Source: Dasypus novemcinctus (lineage: Eukaryota > Chordata > Mammalia > Cingulata > Dasypodidae). Taken from it: a stretch of 64,000 nt of DNA. Made by a program: the position numbers and the translations under genes. Under the pieces are notes generated by a model. That model was not told the DNA's origin, ran no database searches, and saw nothing but the letters and a program-made list of their open reading frames with translations. Shown piece by piece: positions 10,976 to 23,126 of this stretch (the stretch's first letter is position 1; each line of letters begins with the position of its first letter). The stretch covers positions 66,789,087 through 66,853,086 of the forward strand of contig NC_080678.1 of the NCBI RefSeq assembly GCF_030445035.2. Reading direction: 5' to 3'.

Positions 10976-11755
10976 AATATAAGATTGAATTATGTTCATA
11001 ATGGATAGGCTAAAGAAACCAATTAGGTCTCAGCACCTGAAACTGTTGTAAAATTAGAATGGGTAAAATTGGTAAACATTTTTTCTTTTTTTTTTTTTAA
11101 CCTATGGACTTCTGCCAATTTAATACATTATGTATTAGTGTCTTGTTTTAGAAAAGTCAAGCAAATATAAGTTCATGTTAAGTTTGTTTTTGTGTTTAGG
11201 AACTACTGAAGATCAAAATAATGTGTGTAAATGTAGTAGTGAATTATTTTACCTTTTGATAAAGGTAAAGGAGACTGTGAACTTTTTTTTTAAAACCAGA
11301 TGATGACTCTGAAAAGACTATCTTGTTTCCCTGTATTATGGAGGCAGGAGTTTGCTTTTCAAAATTATCCAAAATTTAGAAGCCAGTGTTCTATGATATA
11401 ATTGTATCTTTTTTAAAAAGCAGCCAGAACTCATCTAGGTAAAATTCCAGTTCCTATGTATAATTCATAAAAGGGACTGAGAGATTTATAGATGTTTTCC
11501 TCATTGTCTTCTTTTTCTTAACATAAAACGTAAAAAATTATGTACCAAATCTATGCATTGCATTTTATATTGTACAGAATTTAAAAAAATCCATCTTTAA
11601 TTTTATGTTTTTCCTAATTATGTATTTTAAGGTGAAACATTGGTTTTATAGTGTTTTTCTTTTTTTCATTTTTAAACTGGGGAATTTAAAAAAAAATTAT
11701 TTTCTCTTTGGTAGATGAGTACATTTATCCAAAATAAAGAGACCTTGTCTATGTT
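10976..11755 (+). other. TFAM: TFAM 3' UTR (proposed)
   Basis: AT-rich sequence directly after the TAA with no recognisable interspersed repeat until the SINE at 11770. Taken as the 3' UTR up to just past a canonical AATAAA. The true end could be further downstream, since alternative poly(A) sites cannot be excluded without transcripts. Confidence 0.55.
11733..11738 (+). terminator. TFAM: Candidate TFAM poly(A) signal
   Basis: AATAAA 758 bp after the stop codon, followed by the G/T-containing 'GACCTTGTCTATGTTTT'. It is the first canonical hexamer I see after the stop and lies just before a SINE. Confidence 0.5.
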
Positions 11756-11769
11756 TTAAAATGAGAGAT

Positions 11770-12138
11770 GTAGGGAAGCAGATGTGGCTTAAGTGATTGG
11801 GCTCCTGTCTACCATATGAGAGGTTCCGGGTTCGGTTCCCAGTCAGGGTGAGCTGGCCCAAGCTGAAGGCTTGTGTAACAAGATGATGCAACAAAAAAGA
11901 AATAGAGGAAAGACACTGAGAGGCACAACAAAACCAGGAGCTGAGGTGGCTCAAAGTGATTGAGTGCCTCTCTCCCTCATTAGAAGGTCCCAGGATCAGT
12001 TCCCAGTGCCTCCTAAAGAGAAGACAAGAAAAGAAGACAAGTAGACATAGAAGAATGCACAGCGAATGGACAGAGAGCAGACAGAGAGCGCAAGTGGCAA
12101 GAGGGACGGGAATAAATAAATTAAATGTTTAAAAAAAT
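11770..12138 (+). mobile_element. Dimeric sense SINE with two tRNA-like heads
   Basis: Two tRNA-like units in tandem: 'AGCAGATGTGGCTTAAGTG' at about 11777 and 'GCTGAGGTGGCTCAAAGTG' at about 11940. Each has its own B-box-like 'GGTTC' or 'GATCAGTTC' text, and one A-rich tail with AATAAATAAA follows. Target duplication AAAATGA(G/C)AGAT at 11758-11769 and 12139-12150. Confidence 0.8.
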
Positions 12139-12228
12139 AAAATGACAGATTTAAAAACAAAATTCTTTAGAATTGAACCATCTATTTCTAAATTTTCTAC
12201 AGAGCATCTGAAGGCCTGTATAAGGAGA

Positions 12229-12547
12229 GTCAGCTACAGCCCATGTGCCAGATCTGATCTGTGGGCCAAATCCAGCTGGCTGCCAACTATGCGTGGCCTG
12301 AATTGTGTTTACATTTTTTAAAGGTTAAAAAAGAACATTTCATGACATAAAAATAATAGAAATTTAAATTTCAGTGTTTATAAATAAAGTTTTATTGGAA
12401 TACTGTCATGCTAATTCTTTTCCTTATCATGTATGGATACTTTTATGCTACAACAATAGAGCTGAATAGTTGCTATAGAGTTTGTAGCCCAGAAGACTTA
12501 AAATGTTTATTATCTGGCTCTTTGCAAAAAGCATTTGCTAACCTATG
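12229..12547 (-). mobile_element. hAT-Charlie-type nonautonomous relic
   Basis: Carries the widespread mammalian text 'TGGGCCAAATCCAGC', 'AATAAAGTTTTATTGGAA' and 'TATTATCTGGCTCTTTGCA'. These are diverged forms of a placental-wide hAT nonautonomous element. The ends are eroded and no target duplication is resolved. Orientation is assigned by the usual consensus and is uncertain. Confidence 0.55.
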
Positions 12548-14071
12548 TTCTATAGTATAGCATAGTGTGACTGGTATGCCAGTGTACTGACGTGTTAAAT
12601 ATTGTTGTCAGCTCTTTCCAATATTCTTTTTATAGAATCATCTCCCTTAAGACAAAAAAGGTCAAGTCATTAAATAAGCTGGACAAACTTGCTTCTTGGT
12701 ATAGCAAAGAAAATAGCCCTTAGTCTCAAATTATGTTCCAAAATAATGAAAAAGATTCATATAGTGTGGAATGAGATTCTCTCATGTGGCTCAGTAAAAT
12801 GTATCTTAAAAGGGTTTTCCAGGTAGCATTTATTAAAATCTTACTGTTGTCAGGAAAGGAGCCATCTTTCTTTACCATTTGTTTATCCTCACAAGACAGA
12901 CAAGCAAAGATTTGCAAAATCCACATTACCTTTTTAAATAGAATAATTCGTTTTTCATAATCAGTTCACAGGTAGATTGTAGATCTCCATAAAGTTTTTG
13001 AAGATTTTTGTTATTTGATAAAACATCACAAAAAGATGACTTGTGACATACTGAGTTTTGTAAAGTAAGGACTGAAGAGAAAAATATGGCTTAAGAGGAA
13101 ACAAAGTTTAAATATTTAAAGGTGGGTATTTTCAAATAACTTGGGGGTGTGGATACAGAGTAAAGCCTTCTGTTGGTAAAATAGATACCAGGAGTCTGAT
13201 GTCAGAGTACTTTGAAGGGAGGGAGGAAGTGTACTGTGTCTACCAGTAGTCTTTCTCAACTGGTTTCCAGGAGAGAATTAATCCCTAATTTCCTATGGCA
13301 TCCATTGCCTTTTTGTAATGAATTAACTTTTGTGCATGTAGAATGGTAATAATTACCTAAAATCCTTTGGGGAATGGAGAAATTGTCACACATCATTTAC
13401 TGCATTCTGTCCTTCAAACGACCCCAGGGAGCCCATAGGAGTCAGTGTTTCTAATGACTTATAGAATGAGTGAGATAATGGATGAGTAATAATATCTTTC
13501 TTCGCAATTACCTTGCAGGGAAATTTCTCCCCTTTGAGCTCTTTTTGTATTTAATCACCTGCACCATTTTATAGGTAACAAATTCAAATTATATATAGTG
13601 AAGTTCATTAGTAGATTCTTAAGTGTTTACAACTTATGTTAATATAGGGAAAAACTATAAAACAGTGAAAAGGGCCAAAGCAAAATCATTTTATGATAAT
13701 AGTAAATTTTACTTCATTTTGTTTCTAAAGGATTATTTTTAATATTTTAAATAGGATAATCCAATTACAAGCCTTTTGTTAATAACTGCTACATGTGGAA
13801 GAATAGCATGCCATTACCAAATGCAATCCAATTGTAACAATGTAAACAAATTTTCTGTTAGAATAAGAACTCAACCCCAATAACCAGTGGCCACTCATAT
13901 AAAGCCTTACTAAGGGTTTTCTTAAATTAACCCAACAAAGCAGTTGATGTAGTCGCTTAAGAGAGTTAGGGGCAAAGATGCTGAAGAAAGAGAGTTTATG
14001 GTTTTGTGGTAAGTTCTGAGCAGTTACAATTTTTACATTTTTTTTTTCAAGTGCCAATATATATATTTTTT
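12548..14071. other. AT-rich intergenic stretch, nothing recognised
   Basis: No repeat, splice-flanked exon or credible ORF is recognised on either strand. The open frames of 66 and 92 codons at 12726 and 13779 on the minus strand have no recognisable motif. Confidence 0.6.
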
Positions 14072-14487
14072 ATTTTTTTAAAGATTTATTTTATTTGTTT
14101 CCCCTCCCCTCCCGCCCCCCGCCCGAGTTGTCTGTTCTTTGTGTCCATTTGCTGCATGTTCTTCTTTTGTCTGCTTCTGTTGTCAGCAGCATGGGAATCT
14201 GTGTCTCTTTTTGTTGCATCATCTTGTTGCGTCAGCTCTCCGTGTGTGCGGCGCCATTCTTGGACAGACTGAACTTTCTTTCCCGCTGGGTGGCTCTCCT
14301 TACGGGGTGCACGCCTTGGGAATGGGGCCCCCCTACATGGGGGCACCTCTGCATGGCACGGCATTCCTTGTGTGCATCAGCACTGCTCATGGGCCAGCTC
14401 CACATGGATCAACGAGGCCTGGGTTTGAATCACGGACCTCCCAAGTGGTAGACAGACTCCCTATCCACTGGGCCAAGTCCGCTTCCC
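14072..14487 (-). mobile_element. DAS-III-like SINE
   Basis: Full-length antisense copy with the C-run next to the T-rich tail and the tRNA-like head at the right ending 'CCAAGTCCGCTTCCC'. AT-rich target duplication TATATATTTTTT at 14060-14071 and 14488-14499. The overlapping 92-133-codon frames here are all SINE-derived. Confidence 0.84.
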
Positions 14488-14499
14488 TATATATTTTTT

Positions 14500-15854
14500 T
14501 AAATAATGGAGTAAAAGTAAAAAAAAAAATTACTTTCTGATGCTTACTTAAAGCATACGCTGTACAAATTAGCCTACTGTAATTATGTAACTTTGTGAGT
14601 GCTTTTGATTAAGTCCTTGTTTGAAGGTGTCATCTTTTACAAGGTATTAGAGAAACGGTGCTCACTGGAACACAGAGACTGATGATTGCAGGCAGCAAGA
14701 TCTCTCAGTGGAGAAGCTCTTTCAATGGACGGGGTCTGAAGAATAGATTCAGCCTGCTCATGGAAGGTGGATATGACTTTATACAGTACATCAATAGGTG
14801 GGGAAATGTTAGTCTGCATGGAGGGGGTTAGAGTCCCAAGTACAGCCTGGGCCAATAAGGGACTGTAAAAGTGAATTCTTTTGTGTATGGCTAGGGGGTA
14901 GTAGACTAGGAAGTAGGATATTCTTGGAATGCAGGAGGGTGTGATGGCGCCTGGGTCCCGAATGGGTGAGGGTCCTTATCTGCTCCATTCTCACTGTGAT
15001 ATGGCTCCTTTGTTTGTTCTTGGGAGATGCACTGCCTTTCTGCATGTAGGCTGTAGCTTGCTTAATTGATTGGAATTGTGTCACAGCTTGATGATCTGTT
15101 AATCATTGCAAACCTTATAAGTGGGAACCTCGAACACAAGGTAAATGTTTTTTTTTCTTAATGTGTGTGTTTAGATTTCTAAGTTTTAGAATTGATATTG
15201 ATGTACTACTGGAGAATTTAAAGTAACTAGAAAATTGTATTGATATTTCTGACACTATCTAAGAAACATCACTATCAGATTATGCTAAAACAAGAGAAAT
15301 AAGTTTTATATAGTTAGGTGAAGATATCAATTAGTTTCCCTTGATTTTTCCAATACTTATAAAATATTCTCTTCCTTTCCTCCCCTCCTAGTCACCCTAC
15401 TACCTTCTCTTCCTTGCACTAAGTGATCACAGACAAATTTAGAAATATTTTAAATACAGAAAGTGTTTGTGTTTTGAAATTTCGAATGACCTTCCTTTAT
15501 AAATTGAAACTCTGTGGTGATTCTAAAGAAATTTATTTACACCTTTGAACTTTAAAATTTTCCAAACAGAAAGTAAACTATATAAAGCAAGTAGCATCAG
15601 TTTCTCATATAGTTCACAAAGTACTTGTGGTAATTAATTAAATCACAGATTATATTTAATGGAAAAATATAAAGTACAATAGCATTCTCTAGTACCTTTT
15701 AACTGCACCATTGGCGAAAGAGCTAAATACTTAAATTTGACCCCATTCAAGAATTTTAGGTAAAAGACATTTTAAGAAATCACCCTTACCTAATGGTTTC
15801 TGATTTAATTTGTGATATGCAAGAAAATATTTGAATGTATCCTTTTTTCCCTTA
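14500..15854. other. Intergenic stretch with one unexplained GC-richer block
   Basis: Mostly AT-rich unique-looking sequence. A block at about 14640-15130 has a different texture (GC-richer, few A/T runs, 'TCCCAAGTACAGCCTGGGCC') and holds two minus-strand open frames of 72 and 91 codons. I do not recognise their products. The block could be the remains of an endogenous retrovirus, an unusual repeat or unique sequence. Confidence 0.5.
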
Positions 15855-18800
15855 CTGTTTCAGGCCAGGGTAGCCATAATGTCTGAGGCTCTCTTCTTTC
15901 ACCCAACCCCCACTCATGGGGTGGAAGTTCCTACCTCAGGTACAGCAGGCCAAGAATACTGGGCACTGGTAGGGTGGAGGTCCCATGCTGGGAGAAACAA
16001 GCTGAGAAAACAAGGGACTACCAATCTCACCCAGTGGCCCACACATAGAATGGGGGTATCAGTGTAAGACAAGGGGTCTACTGTCTCTGCAGCTCCAGAG
16101 CAATGGCACATGACTCTGCCAAAGAGAAGAGGCAAGCATAAAAATAGCACTGTAATAATAGTTCTCTCTAAGAAGACTCACTTTATTTGGAAAAAATTAT
16201 GGGTAAGTTTAGTAGGACTAAGGACTCTCTGTCGGAAATAATGGAGAAGGTCTTGGTGGTGTTCTAGTCTTCTAAATCTGCCAGTGCAAAATATAAAAAA
16301 TGGGTTGGCTTTTATAAAGGGAATTTAATAGGGTAACAGCTTATAGCTCTCAGACTGCAAAAATGTCCAAATCAAGGCATCATCATACTTCCTCACCAAA
16401 GTTCGGCTACTGGTCAGATACTGGGCTCCTGCCATGTGCCAAGGCAAAATAGCGGCTCTGGCTTCTCCAGGTTGCATTCTCTTCAGGTTCAGCTGCGGGG
16501 AATCAAGCACATGGAAAGGCTCATCTCTTCAGTTCTGAGCTGCTCTGTGGGTCTAGCCTCTGAAGGCTTCTTTGTCTTTATGCGACTTCGGTGTTTCTCA
16601 TGTGGCAGGGTCAAAAAGGCGGCTTCTGTTCTCTCTGTGTTTCTGTTTTCATTGCTCAGTTTATAAGTCTCAGAAGAGGGTGGAGGCTTAACCTGGGTCA
16701 TGCCTCACTCAAGCAGGCTAATCAAAGGCCTTCACACCCACTGGAATGGATTAGTTTAAGAAAAAGTATCTTTTCTGGGAGTCAAACACACCCAAAAACC
16801 TTCAAACTGTCACTGCAGTTAAGAGACTGGTAGTTACATGATCACAATAAAGGAAAGGTACACCAGCTAGAAGTTTAATGGAAACAAGGGAAGAAAGAGG
16901 GAAAGAAAAGCTGTTTTGGGATTAGAACAAGTATTAAAAACTGCACTCGTGGGGTTAAGACTGCTACTGCAAAGGGACTTGTCTTCCATTGGATTGGACT
17001 GTGGAGCAATTTTAGCTCTAGAATGTCAACAATAGAGCAATAAGGTAACAATTAGTGAAGGCTGCTGCCTGTGATACCAGTAGAGGCAGATGAGTCACAA
17101 GCTTAGCAGGTTGATCAGGGAAAGAGATGAGCACAATCATCATGGGAAGAAGAGGAGTCAGGGTGACAGCATACCAAGATATCTCTCAAGAGGGTGGGAT
17201 CAGGCTGCACATGGGGAAATTGACTTCACTGAACCAATTCAGCCTAAAATTGACAAAAAGCCCCAGTTAGGAAGCTCAGTATGCAGAGTTGCTACATTAT
17301 ATTATGTAAAATATTGGCTTAAAATCAAAGTGTGATCCATACTTGAGGCAAAAGCCACGCAATAAACTGCTTTGAGAGGACCCAGTTGTTGGACTTAGCA
17401 CCAAAGACTTAACAGCAGCTACTATAAATATGCCCAAAGAACTAAATGAAATGATTAAAGTCTTAGAGGAAGATTTGAAAATGTCTCATCAAGAGAATAT
17501 CAATAATGAAACAAATTACAAAGAACCATGTGGAAATTCTGGATTAAAAAAGTGCAATGAAAAATTAACTAGAGGGCTCAAAAGTAGGTTTTAATTGTCA
17601 GAAGAATATCAATGAACTTGAAGATAAATAGATGTTAGGCATTCTGAAGCCTAGAGAGGAAAAAATAAGGAAAATGAACAGAGCCTCAGAGAAATGCTGG
17701 ACACCAATAAGCTCACCAACATAAATATAAAGCATGTACTATAAGGAAAGGAGAAAAAGGAAGTGGCAGGAAAAAATAGCCAAAGGAGGAATCATTAAAA
17801 ACGTCCAGATTAATGGAAAAACATTAATCTGCACATTTAAGAAGCACAACAAATTCCACATAGGATAAATGACCAAGAGGTCCACACAGATATACATCAT
17901 ATTGAAAATGGTGTTGGACAATGAGATAATCTTATGGGCAGCAAGAGATTCATCATCAGATACAAGAGAACTCCAATAAGAAACAGAGTTCTCATCAGAA
18001 ACAATGAAGGGCAGAAGGGATCAGGATGACAGGAACGGTGCACAAAGAAAAACTATCAACCAAAAACCTTATATCCAGCAAAACTTCAAAGATGAAGGCA
18101 AAATAAAGACATTTCAAGATAAAGATGGAGAGAATCATTGCTGGTAGACCCACCTTACATGAAATACTAAAGGAAGTTCTTCAAGTTTAGAGGAAGTGGT
18201 GCCATAAAATAATTTGAATCCATTTAAAGTGAAAACTCACCAAAGGAATTCCTCTAGAAAATATTTACTGTGTGCAGAAGAAAGCAGTAAAGGCAGAACA
18301 GAGGAGTGAGAAGGATGTGAGACATATGCAAAATGTAAAATGGAAGGTGTAAATATATCTGTATCAGTAACAGCATTAAATGTTAGTGCCAGTCAAAAGG
18401 CAGATTGTCATATTAGATTTAAAAAAAAATTCAATCATATGCTGGCTACAGGAGCTATACTTTAGACTCAAGATACAAAAAAGATTGAAAGTAAAATAAT
18501 GGAAAGAGATATACCACATAAAGGGATTCTTAAAAGAGCTGGAGTAGCTATGTTGATATCAGATAAAAATGAATTTTAAAATAAAATATGAGAGATAAAG
18601 AGGGTCATTTTATAATGGTACAAAGGCCAATCTATCAGAAAGATATAACAATTATAAGTATATGCACTTAACAGATCACCAAATACATGAAGCAAAAAGT
18701 GGTAGAATTTAAGGAAGAAATATTTGCTCAGTAATAGCTAGAGATTTCAGTTCCCCATTTTCAGTAATGGATAGAACTCCAAAAGGCAGAAGACCAACAA

Positions 18801-19611
18801 AGCCTTGACCAACAGCATAAACCAATTAGACATAATAGATACCTAAAAAAATACTCTACCCAACAACAATAAAATATGTTTTCAAGAGCACGTGGAACAT
18901 TCTCCAGGGTAGATCATGTGTTAGGTCAGAAAACATCTCAATAAATTTAAAAAGCTTGATAGCATACAAAATCACAATAAAATTAGAAATCAATAATAGA
19001 AGAGATGAAAATTTCCAAAAGATGTGGAAATAAAATTCACACTCCTAAATAGCCAGTGTATCAATAAAATCACAAAAGTTTAGAAAATGCATCAGAATAA
19101 ACAAAAATGACACAACATACCACGCATGTGGGCTACAGCTAAAGCAGAGCTTAGAGACACATTTATAGTTCTTAACACCTACTCAAAAGAAAAAAAAAGT
19201 TATTGAAACAGTCTAAACTTCCACCTTAAAGCAGTGGAAAAAGAAGAGGACAATAAATACAAAGCAAGCATATGGTATAAAATATTGATTAGAGCATAAA
19301 TTAGTGAAATTGATTAAAAATAATGAAAATCAATGAAATCAAAAGTTTTTTATTTGAAATTAACAAAAATTTAGTAGATTGACCAAGAATTAGACAAGAC
19401 CCATAATACTAGAATGAAAACTGAAAGAAATAAAAAGTGTAGGGAGTACTGTGAACAAGGGTATACCTGCAACTTAGACAACCTGGACGAAATGAAAAAA
19501 TTCCTAGAAAGACAAAAATGCCTGAAATAGTTTTAAGAAAATAGTGAAAATCCAAAAGGGTCTATAACAAATAAAGAGATTGAATTAGTGATGAAAAAAC
19601 ATCCCTCATAA
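15855..19611 (+). mobile_element. Decayed sense L1 (HAL1/L1M-like), with an LTR insertion
   Basis: 16813-19611 reads as degraded ORF1 and 5' ORF2: 'AACCAAAAACCTTATATCCAGC', 'GATATCAGATAAAAATGAATTTTA', and an endonuclease-region echo near 18740-18960. 15855-16259 is probably its 5' part, separated by the LTR at 16260-16812. There are many stops. It is clearly older than the L1s at 30.9-40 kb. Confidence 0.6.
16260..16812 (-). mobile_element. MaLR-like LTR, family 2
   Basis: About 550 bp that shares with 43555-44003 the blocks 'AAAATGTCCAAATCAAGGCATCATCA' in part, 'GGGTTGGCTTTTATAAAGGG' against 'GGGTTTGCTTAAACAGTGGG', and the ending 'CTTCAAAC...CA'. Starts TG. No retroviral genes are attached. 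Boundaries are good to a few bases. Confidence 0.55.
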
Positions 19612-20216
19612 GATCATAGGACGATGGTGGAGAAGTAAGCTCTAGGAATCAGTACGTCTACCAAAACAACTATTGACCTGGCAAGAACAGTCTGAATCAA
19701 CTATTTTGAAATTCTGGCGTCTACAGAACACTGCAGCATCCATAGAAAAGCTGGAAGAAGAGGCTGGTGAAGTGCCAATACTAGATACTACTAAATACTA
19801 GTGAATTTCACCGCCCTGCCAGCAGCTACCACCGCTATCCCTGGGACTCCTAGAGTAGCTTGCTGGTACAAGGGTAGGCTAAAAGGATGTAGTCCTCCAA
19901 ACTTCAAGGGTGTATGGTCTGATGGTTGACCACTGCTTTTGATCAGCTAATTTCTGATTGCTAGCGACCAGCACTGTGGCAGCCATTGTTCCAACCCTCC
20001 TCACGCAAAACTGGCAGGGGAATTGTAATGACAGTGCCCTTAAAACTATGGAGGAGAAAGGGAGAAAAAGGAGAGCACTAGGAATCACCACCACCGCCTC
20101 CAACAGCACAGCTGTGACGAAACAGAGGAGACCACAGGCCCCACTGCCAAGCCTCTTCTCCCTCCTTTGTCTGGCTGCCAATCTCCTCAGGACTTGTTTC
20201 AATAATCTGTTAAAAT

Positions 20217-20939
20217 ATGGTGGATTACTATGAAGTTCTAGATGGGCGCAGACATGCCTCATCTGGGGATATTAAAAAGGCATATCATAAATTGGTACTG
20301 AAGTGGCACCCTGATAAAAATCCTGAGACTAAAGAAAAAGCACAAAGAAAATTCAAACAAGTACCTGAGGCATATGAGGTGTTATCGGATGCTAAAAAAT
20401 GGGACATCTATGACAAATATGGTTAAGAAGGATTAAATAGTGGTGGTGGAAGTGGAAGTCATTTTGACAATCCATTTGAGTTTGACTTTACATTCCAAAA
20501 TCCAGATGATGTCTTCAGGGAATTTTTTGTTGGAAGGGACCCATTTTCCTCTGACTTCTCAAAGACCCATTTGAGGAGCTTTTTGGAAATCGAAGAGGAC
20601 TCTGTGGAGCCAGAAGCAGTGGTATGGGATCATTTCTCTCTGCCTTTGGTGGGTTTCATCTTTTGGAGGTGGATTTTCTTCTTTTGATACAGGTTTACTT
20701 CATTTGTTTCACTGGGGCTCAGGGGTCTTACTTGATATTCTTCAACGTCTTTTGGTAGTAATAGGATGGGCAACTTCAAATCTGTGTCAACTTATACTAA
20801 AATAGTTAATGGCAGAAAAATCACAACAAAGAGAATTATTGAGAATGGTCGAGGAGGAAGAGAAGTTGAAAAAGATGGCCAGTTAAAGTCCTTACCAATA
20901 AATGGTAAGGAGCAGCTGCTACGTTCGGATAACAAGTAA
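20217..20939 (+). pseudogene. DNAJB6: DNAJB6 processed pseudogene
   Basis: An intronless copy of the short isoform of DNAJB6, a cytosolic/nuclear Hsp40 co-chaperone. The J domain is clear ([15 protein letters not shown]..., with HPD in [10 protein letters not shown]). The Lys codon after DKYG has become TAA at 20424-20426. The Gly/Phe-rich region follows with at least one frameshift near 20555-20575, where the frame giving [12 protein letters not shown] is no longer in line. The C-terminus ([15 protein letters not shown] at 20937-20939) is recognisable. It lies inside L1 5' UTR-like sequence. No poly(A) tail or target duplication is resolved. Dead copy; the parent gene is elsewhere. Confidence 0.93.
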
Positions 20940-21384
20940 TTCAACACATGCATTTAACAGAAATGTTAAACTATAACAAGCAGGGGAACTTGTCTTGGGC
21001 TCACCCTCCCAGAATTTGTCCTGAAGATAGAGAAGGGCCTTGCAGACCATTGAGGCAGTATGAGAAACAAGGCTAAAGAGTCTGGGCAAAGGACTACCTG
21101 TGTTGTCACACACCAGAACACCCTGTTGGGGGTGAAAGTCTATTTCAAAGGGATTTGAGGGGGCATTCGAACTCCTGTAAACTGTAAATGAGGGATTTCC
21201 TAAGGCCATGAGCAGGCCCAGGCCCAGGAAATGAAACAGTGTCCATGGCTCCACATGGGATCAGAAATACAAGAAGATACTGCCCTTCACCTTTGCCTGG
21301 GGCTGATCTTTATAGGAGGGCTGACCTCTGAAGGGAACCACCAACCAAAGCAGAGGCAATTGCAAAGACTGTGAATGGTGCTTT

Positions 21385-22122
21385 TTTTTTTCCTTTTTTT
21401 TAAAAGAAGTTTTAGATTACATAAATGTTACATTGAAAATATAGGGGATTCCCATATACCCCACCCTCTCCCCCTTACACACTTTCCCCAATCAATGACA
21501 TCTTTCACTAGTATATTTGTTACAATTGATGAACACATATTGAAGCATTGCTACTAACCATAGTCTATAGTTTGTATTATGGTTTACACTTAGCACAGCA
21601 CAATTTTATATTTCTTTCTTTCTTTCTTTCTTTCTTCCCACTCCCCCCTCCCCCACTATCTGCTTTCTGTGTCGATTTGCTTTGTGTTCTTCTGTGTCTA
21701 CTTGTATTCTCATTTAGGCAGCTCCAGGATCCGATCCCGGGACCTTCTGGAGTGGGAGAGAGGCAGTGATTCTCTTACATGACCATAGCTCCCTGATCTG
21801 CTATGTCTGTTATTGTCTCTCCTCTGTGTCACTTTTTGTTGCATCATCTTGCTGCACCAGCTCTCCACATGGGCCACCACTCCTGCCTGGGGCAGCACTC
21901 CCGTGCAGGGCAGCACTCCACATGGGCCAGCTTCCCTTAACCAGGAGGCCCTGGGCATCGAAACCTGGACTTTCTATATGGTAGATGGGAACCCAATTGC
22001 TTAAGCCACATCTGCTTCCCACAATTTTATAGATTATGACAAAATGTATAATGCCTTATATCCATCGATGCAGTATCATGCAGAAAATTTCCAGTGTCCC
22101 AGAAATGTCCCATATTAAACCT
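21385..22122 (-). repeat. Family A repeat with a nested SINE
   Basis: Antisense family A: T-run, 'AATGTTACATTGAAAATA', 'CCCATATACCCCACCC', 'ACCATAGTCTATAG' and, after the SINE, 'GATGCAGTATCATGCAG'. Flanked by a 13-bp target duplication TGAATGGTGCTTT at 21372-21384 and 22123-22135, so it moved as a unit with a poly(A) end. Confidence 0.75.
21611..22019 (-). mobile_element. Composite dimeric SINE with TTTC tail repeat
   Basis: Antisense SINE inserted into family A with target duplication CACAATTTTATA at 21599-21610 and 22020-22031. The tail has become a (TTTC)n microsatellite at 21612-21636. Two tRNA-like heads are visible (one near 21720-21790, one at 21935-22019), with short 'CAGCACTCC' repeats between them. 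Confidence 0.8.
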
Positions 22123-22654
22123 TGAATGGTGCTTTCTGCTTTGGATTGTTTTGGTTTGTTCCTGGCACTCAAGAAAATGTCATATTACTAGATGGATACA
22201 AAGGAACAGAGAGCTCAGGGACTAAATCTCAGAGTTACCCACTTAAAAATATTAAAATGCACAGTGTGCAGCAAAAGATTACAAGATAAACAAAGACATA
22301 GGAAATGACGTCCCATCTAAAGAAACAAGATAAAAAATCCACAAACCAACCAATGAAGAGGTCCAGATTTGGACATATCAGAAAAAGACTTAAAAAAAAT
22401 CCTTAATATGCTCAAGGTGATAAAGGAAAATATGGAAAAAGAACACTACAGAACACTATGGAATCTTTTTGAGATTCTCAAAGGAACCAAAGATAAATAA
22501 TGGAGATGAAGAACACAATCATGGGAATGAAAAATTCCCTAGGATTTCAACAGCAAATTGAAGCAGGACGAAGAAAGAATCAGTGGAATTTATGACAAGA
22601 CACTTGAAATACGTCAAGCTGAGAAGAAAGAAAGAAAAAAAATTTTAAAAATGA

Positions 22655-23126
22655 GCAGGGAGCAGACATGGCTTAAGCAGTTGGGCACCCACTTCCCACA
22701 CGGGAAGTCCCAGATTCAGTTCCCAGTGCCTCCTAAAGAAGCTAAGCAGATGCTGCGACCAGCAGACACTACAACCAGCAGATCCCACAACCAGCAGATG
22801 CTGCAACCAGCAGACACTGAAACTGCCACAACCAGCAGATGCCTCAACCAGCAAATGCCACAATGAGCGGATGCTGCAACTGTCACAACCAGCAGATGCT
22901 GCAACTAGCAGATGCCATAACCAGCAGACGACACAACCAACATATGCCACAACCAGCAGATGCTGTAACCAGCTGGGAGCAGAAGTGGCTCAAGTGATTG
23001 GGCAGCACTCACCTCCCATGTGGGAGATCCCAGATTCAGTTCCTGGTGCCTCCTAAAGAAGACAAGTGGACAATGAGCAGACAGAGAGGGAGCCATCTTG
23101 GGGAGGTGGGGGGAAGTTTGAAAAAC
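22655..23126 (+). mobile_element. Sense SINE expanded by an internal minisatellite
   Basis: Starts with a tRNA-like head ('GGGAGCAGACATGGCTTAAGC'-type text, about 22657) and ends with a second head ('GGGAGCAGAAGTGGCTCAAG', about 22975) plus 'GACAAGTGGACAATGAGCAGAC' text and a G-rich tail. An approximate target duplication TTTTAAAAA(T)TGA is seen on both sides. Between the heads lies a 16-bp tandem repeat, listed separately. Confidence 0.7.
22746..22972 (+). repeat. 16-bp minisatellite inside a SINE
   Basis: About 13 units of the form AACCAGCAGATGC(T/C)(G/A)C. The unit starts recur every 16 bp with two irregular spacers (9 extra bases near 22822 and again near 22880). Because 16 is not a multiple of 3, the array gives a Gln/Ala/Thr-rich open frame on + and a Cys/Leu/Ser-rich one on -; neither is a gene. 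Confidence 0.85.

Noticed and set aside
22746-22972. CRISPR-like array
   Set aside because: The repeats are contiguous with no unique spacers, in a mammalian SINE context.
22558-23056. Gln/Ala/Thr-rich repeat protein
   Set aside because: The frame is read from a 16-bp minisatellite in a SINE. A period not divisible by 3 argues against coding selection.
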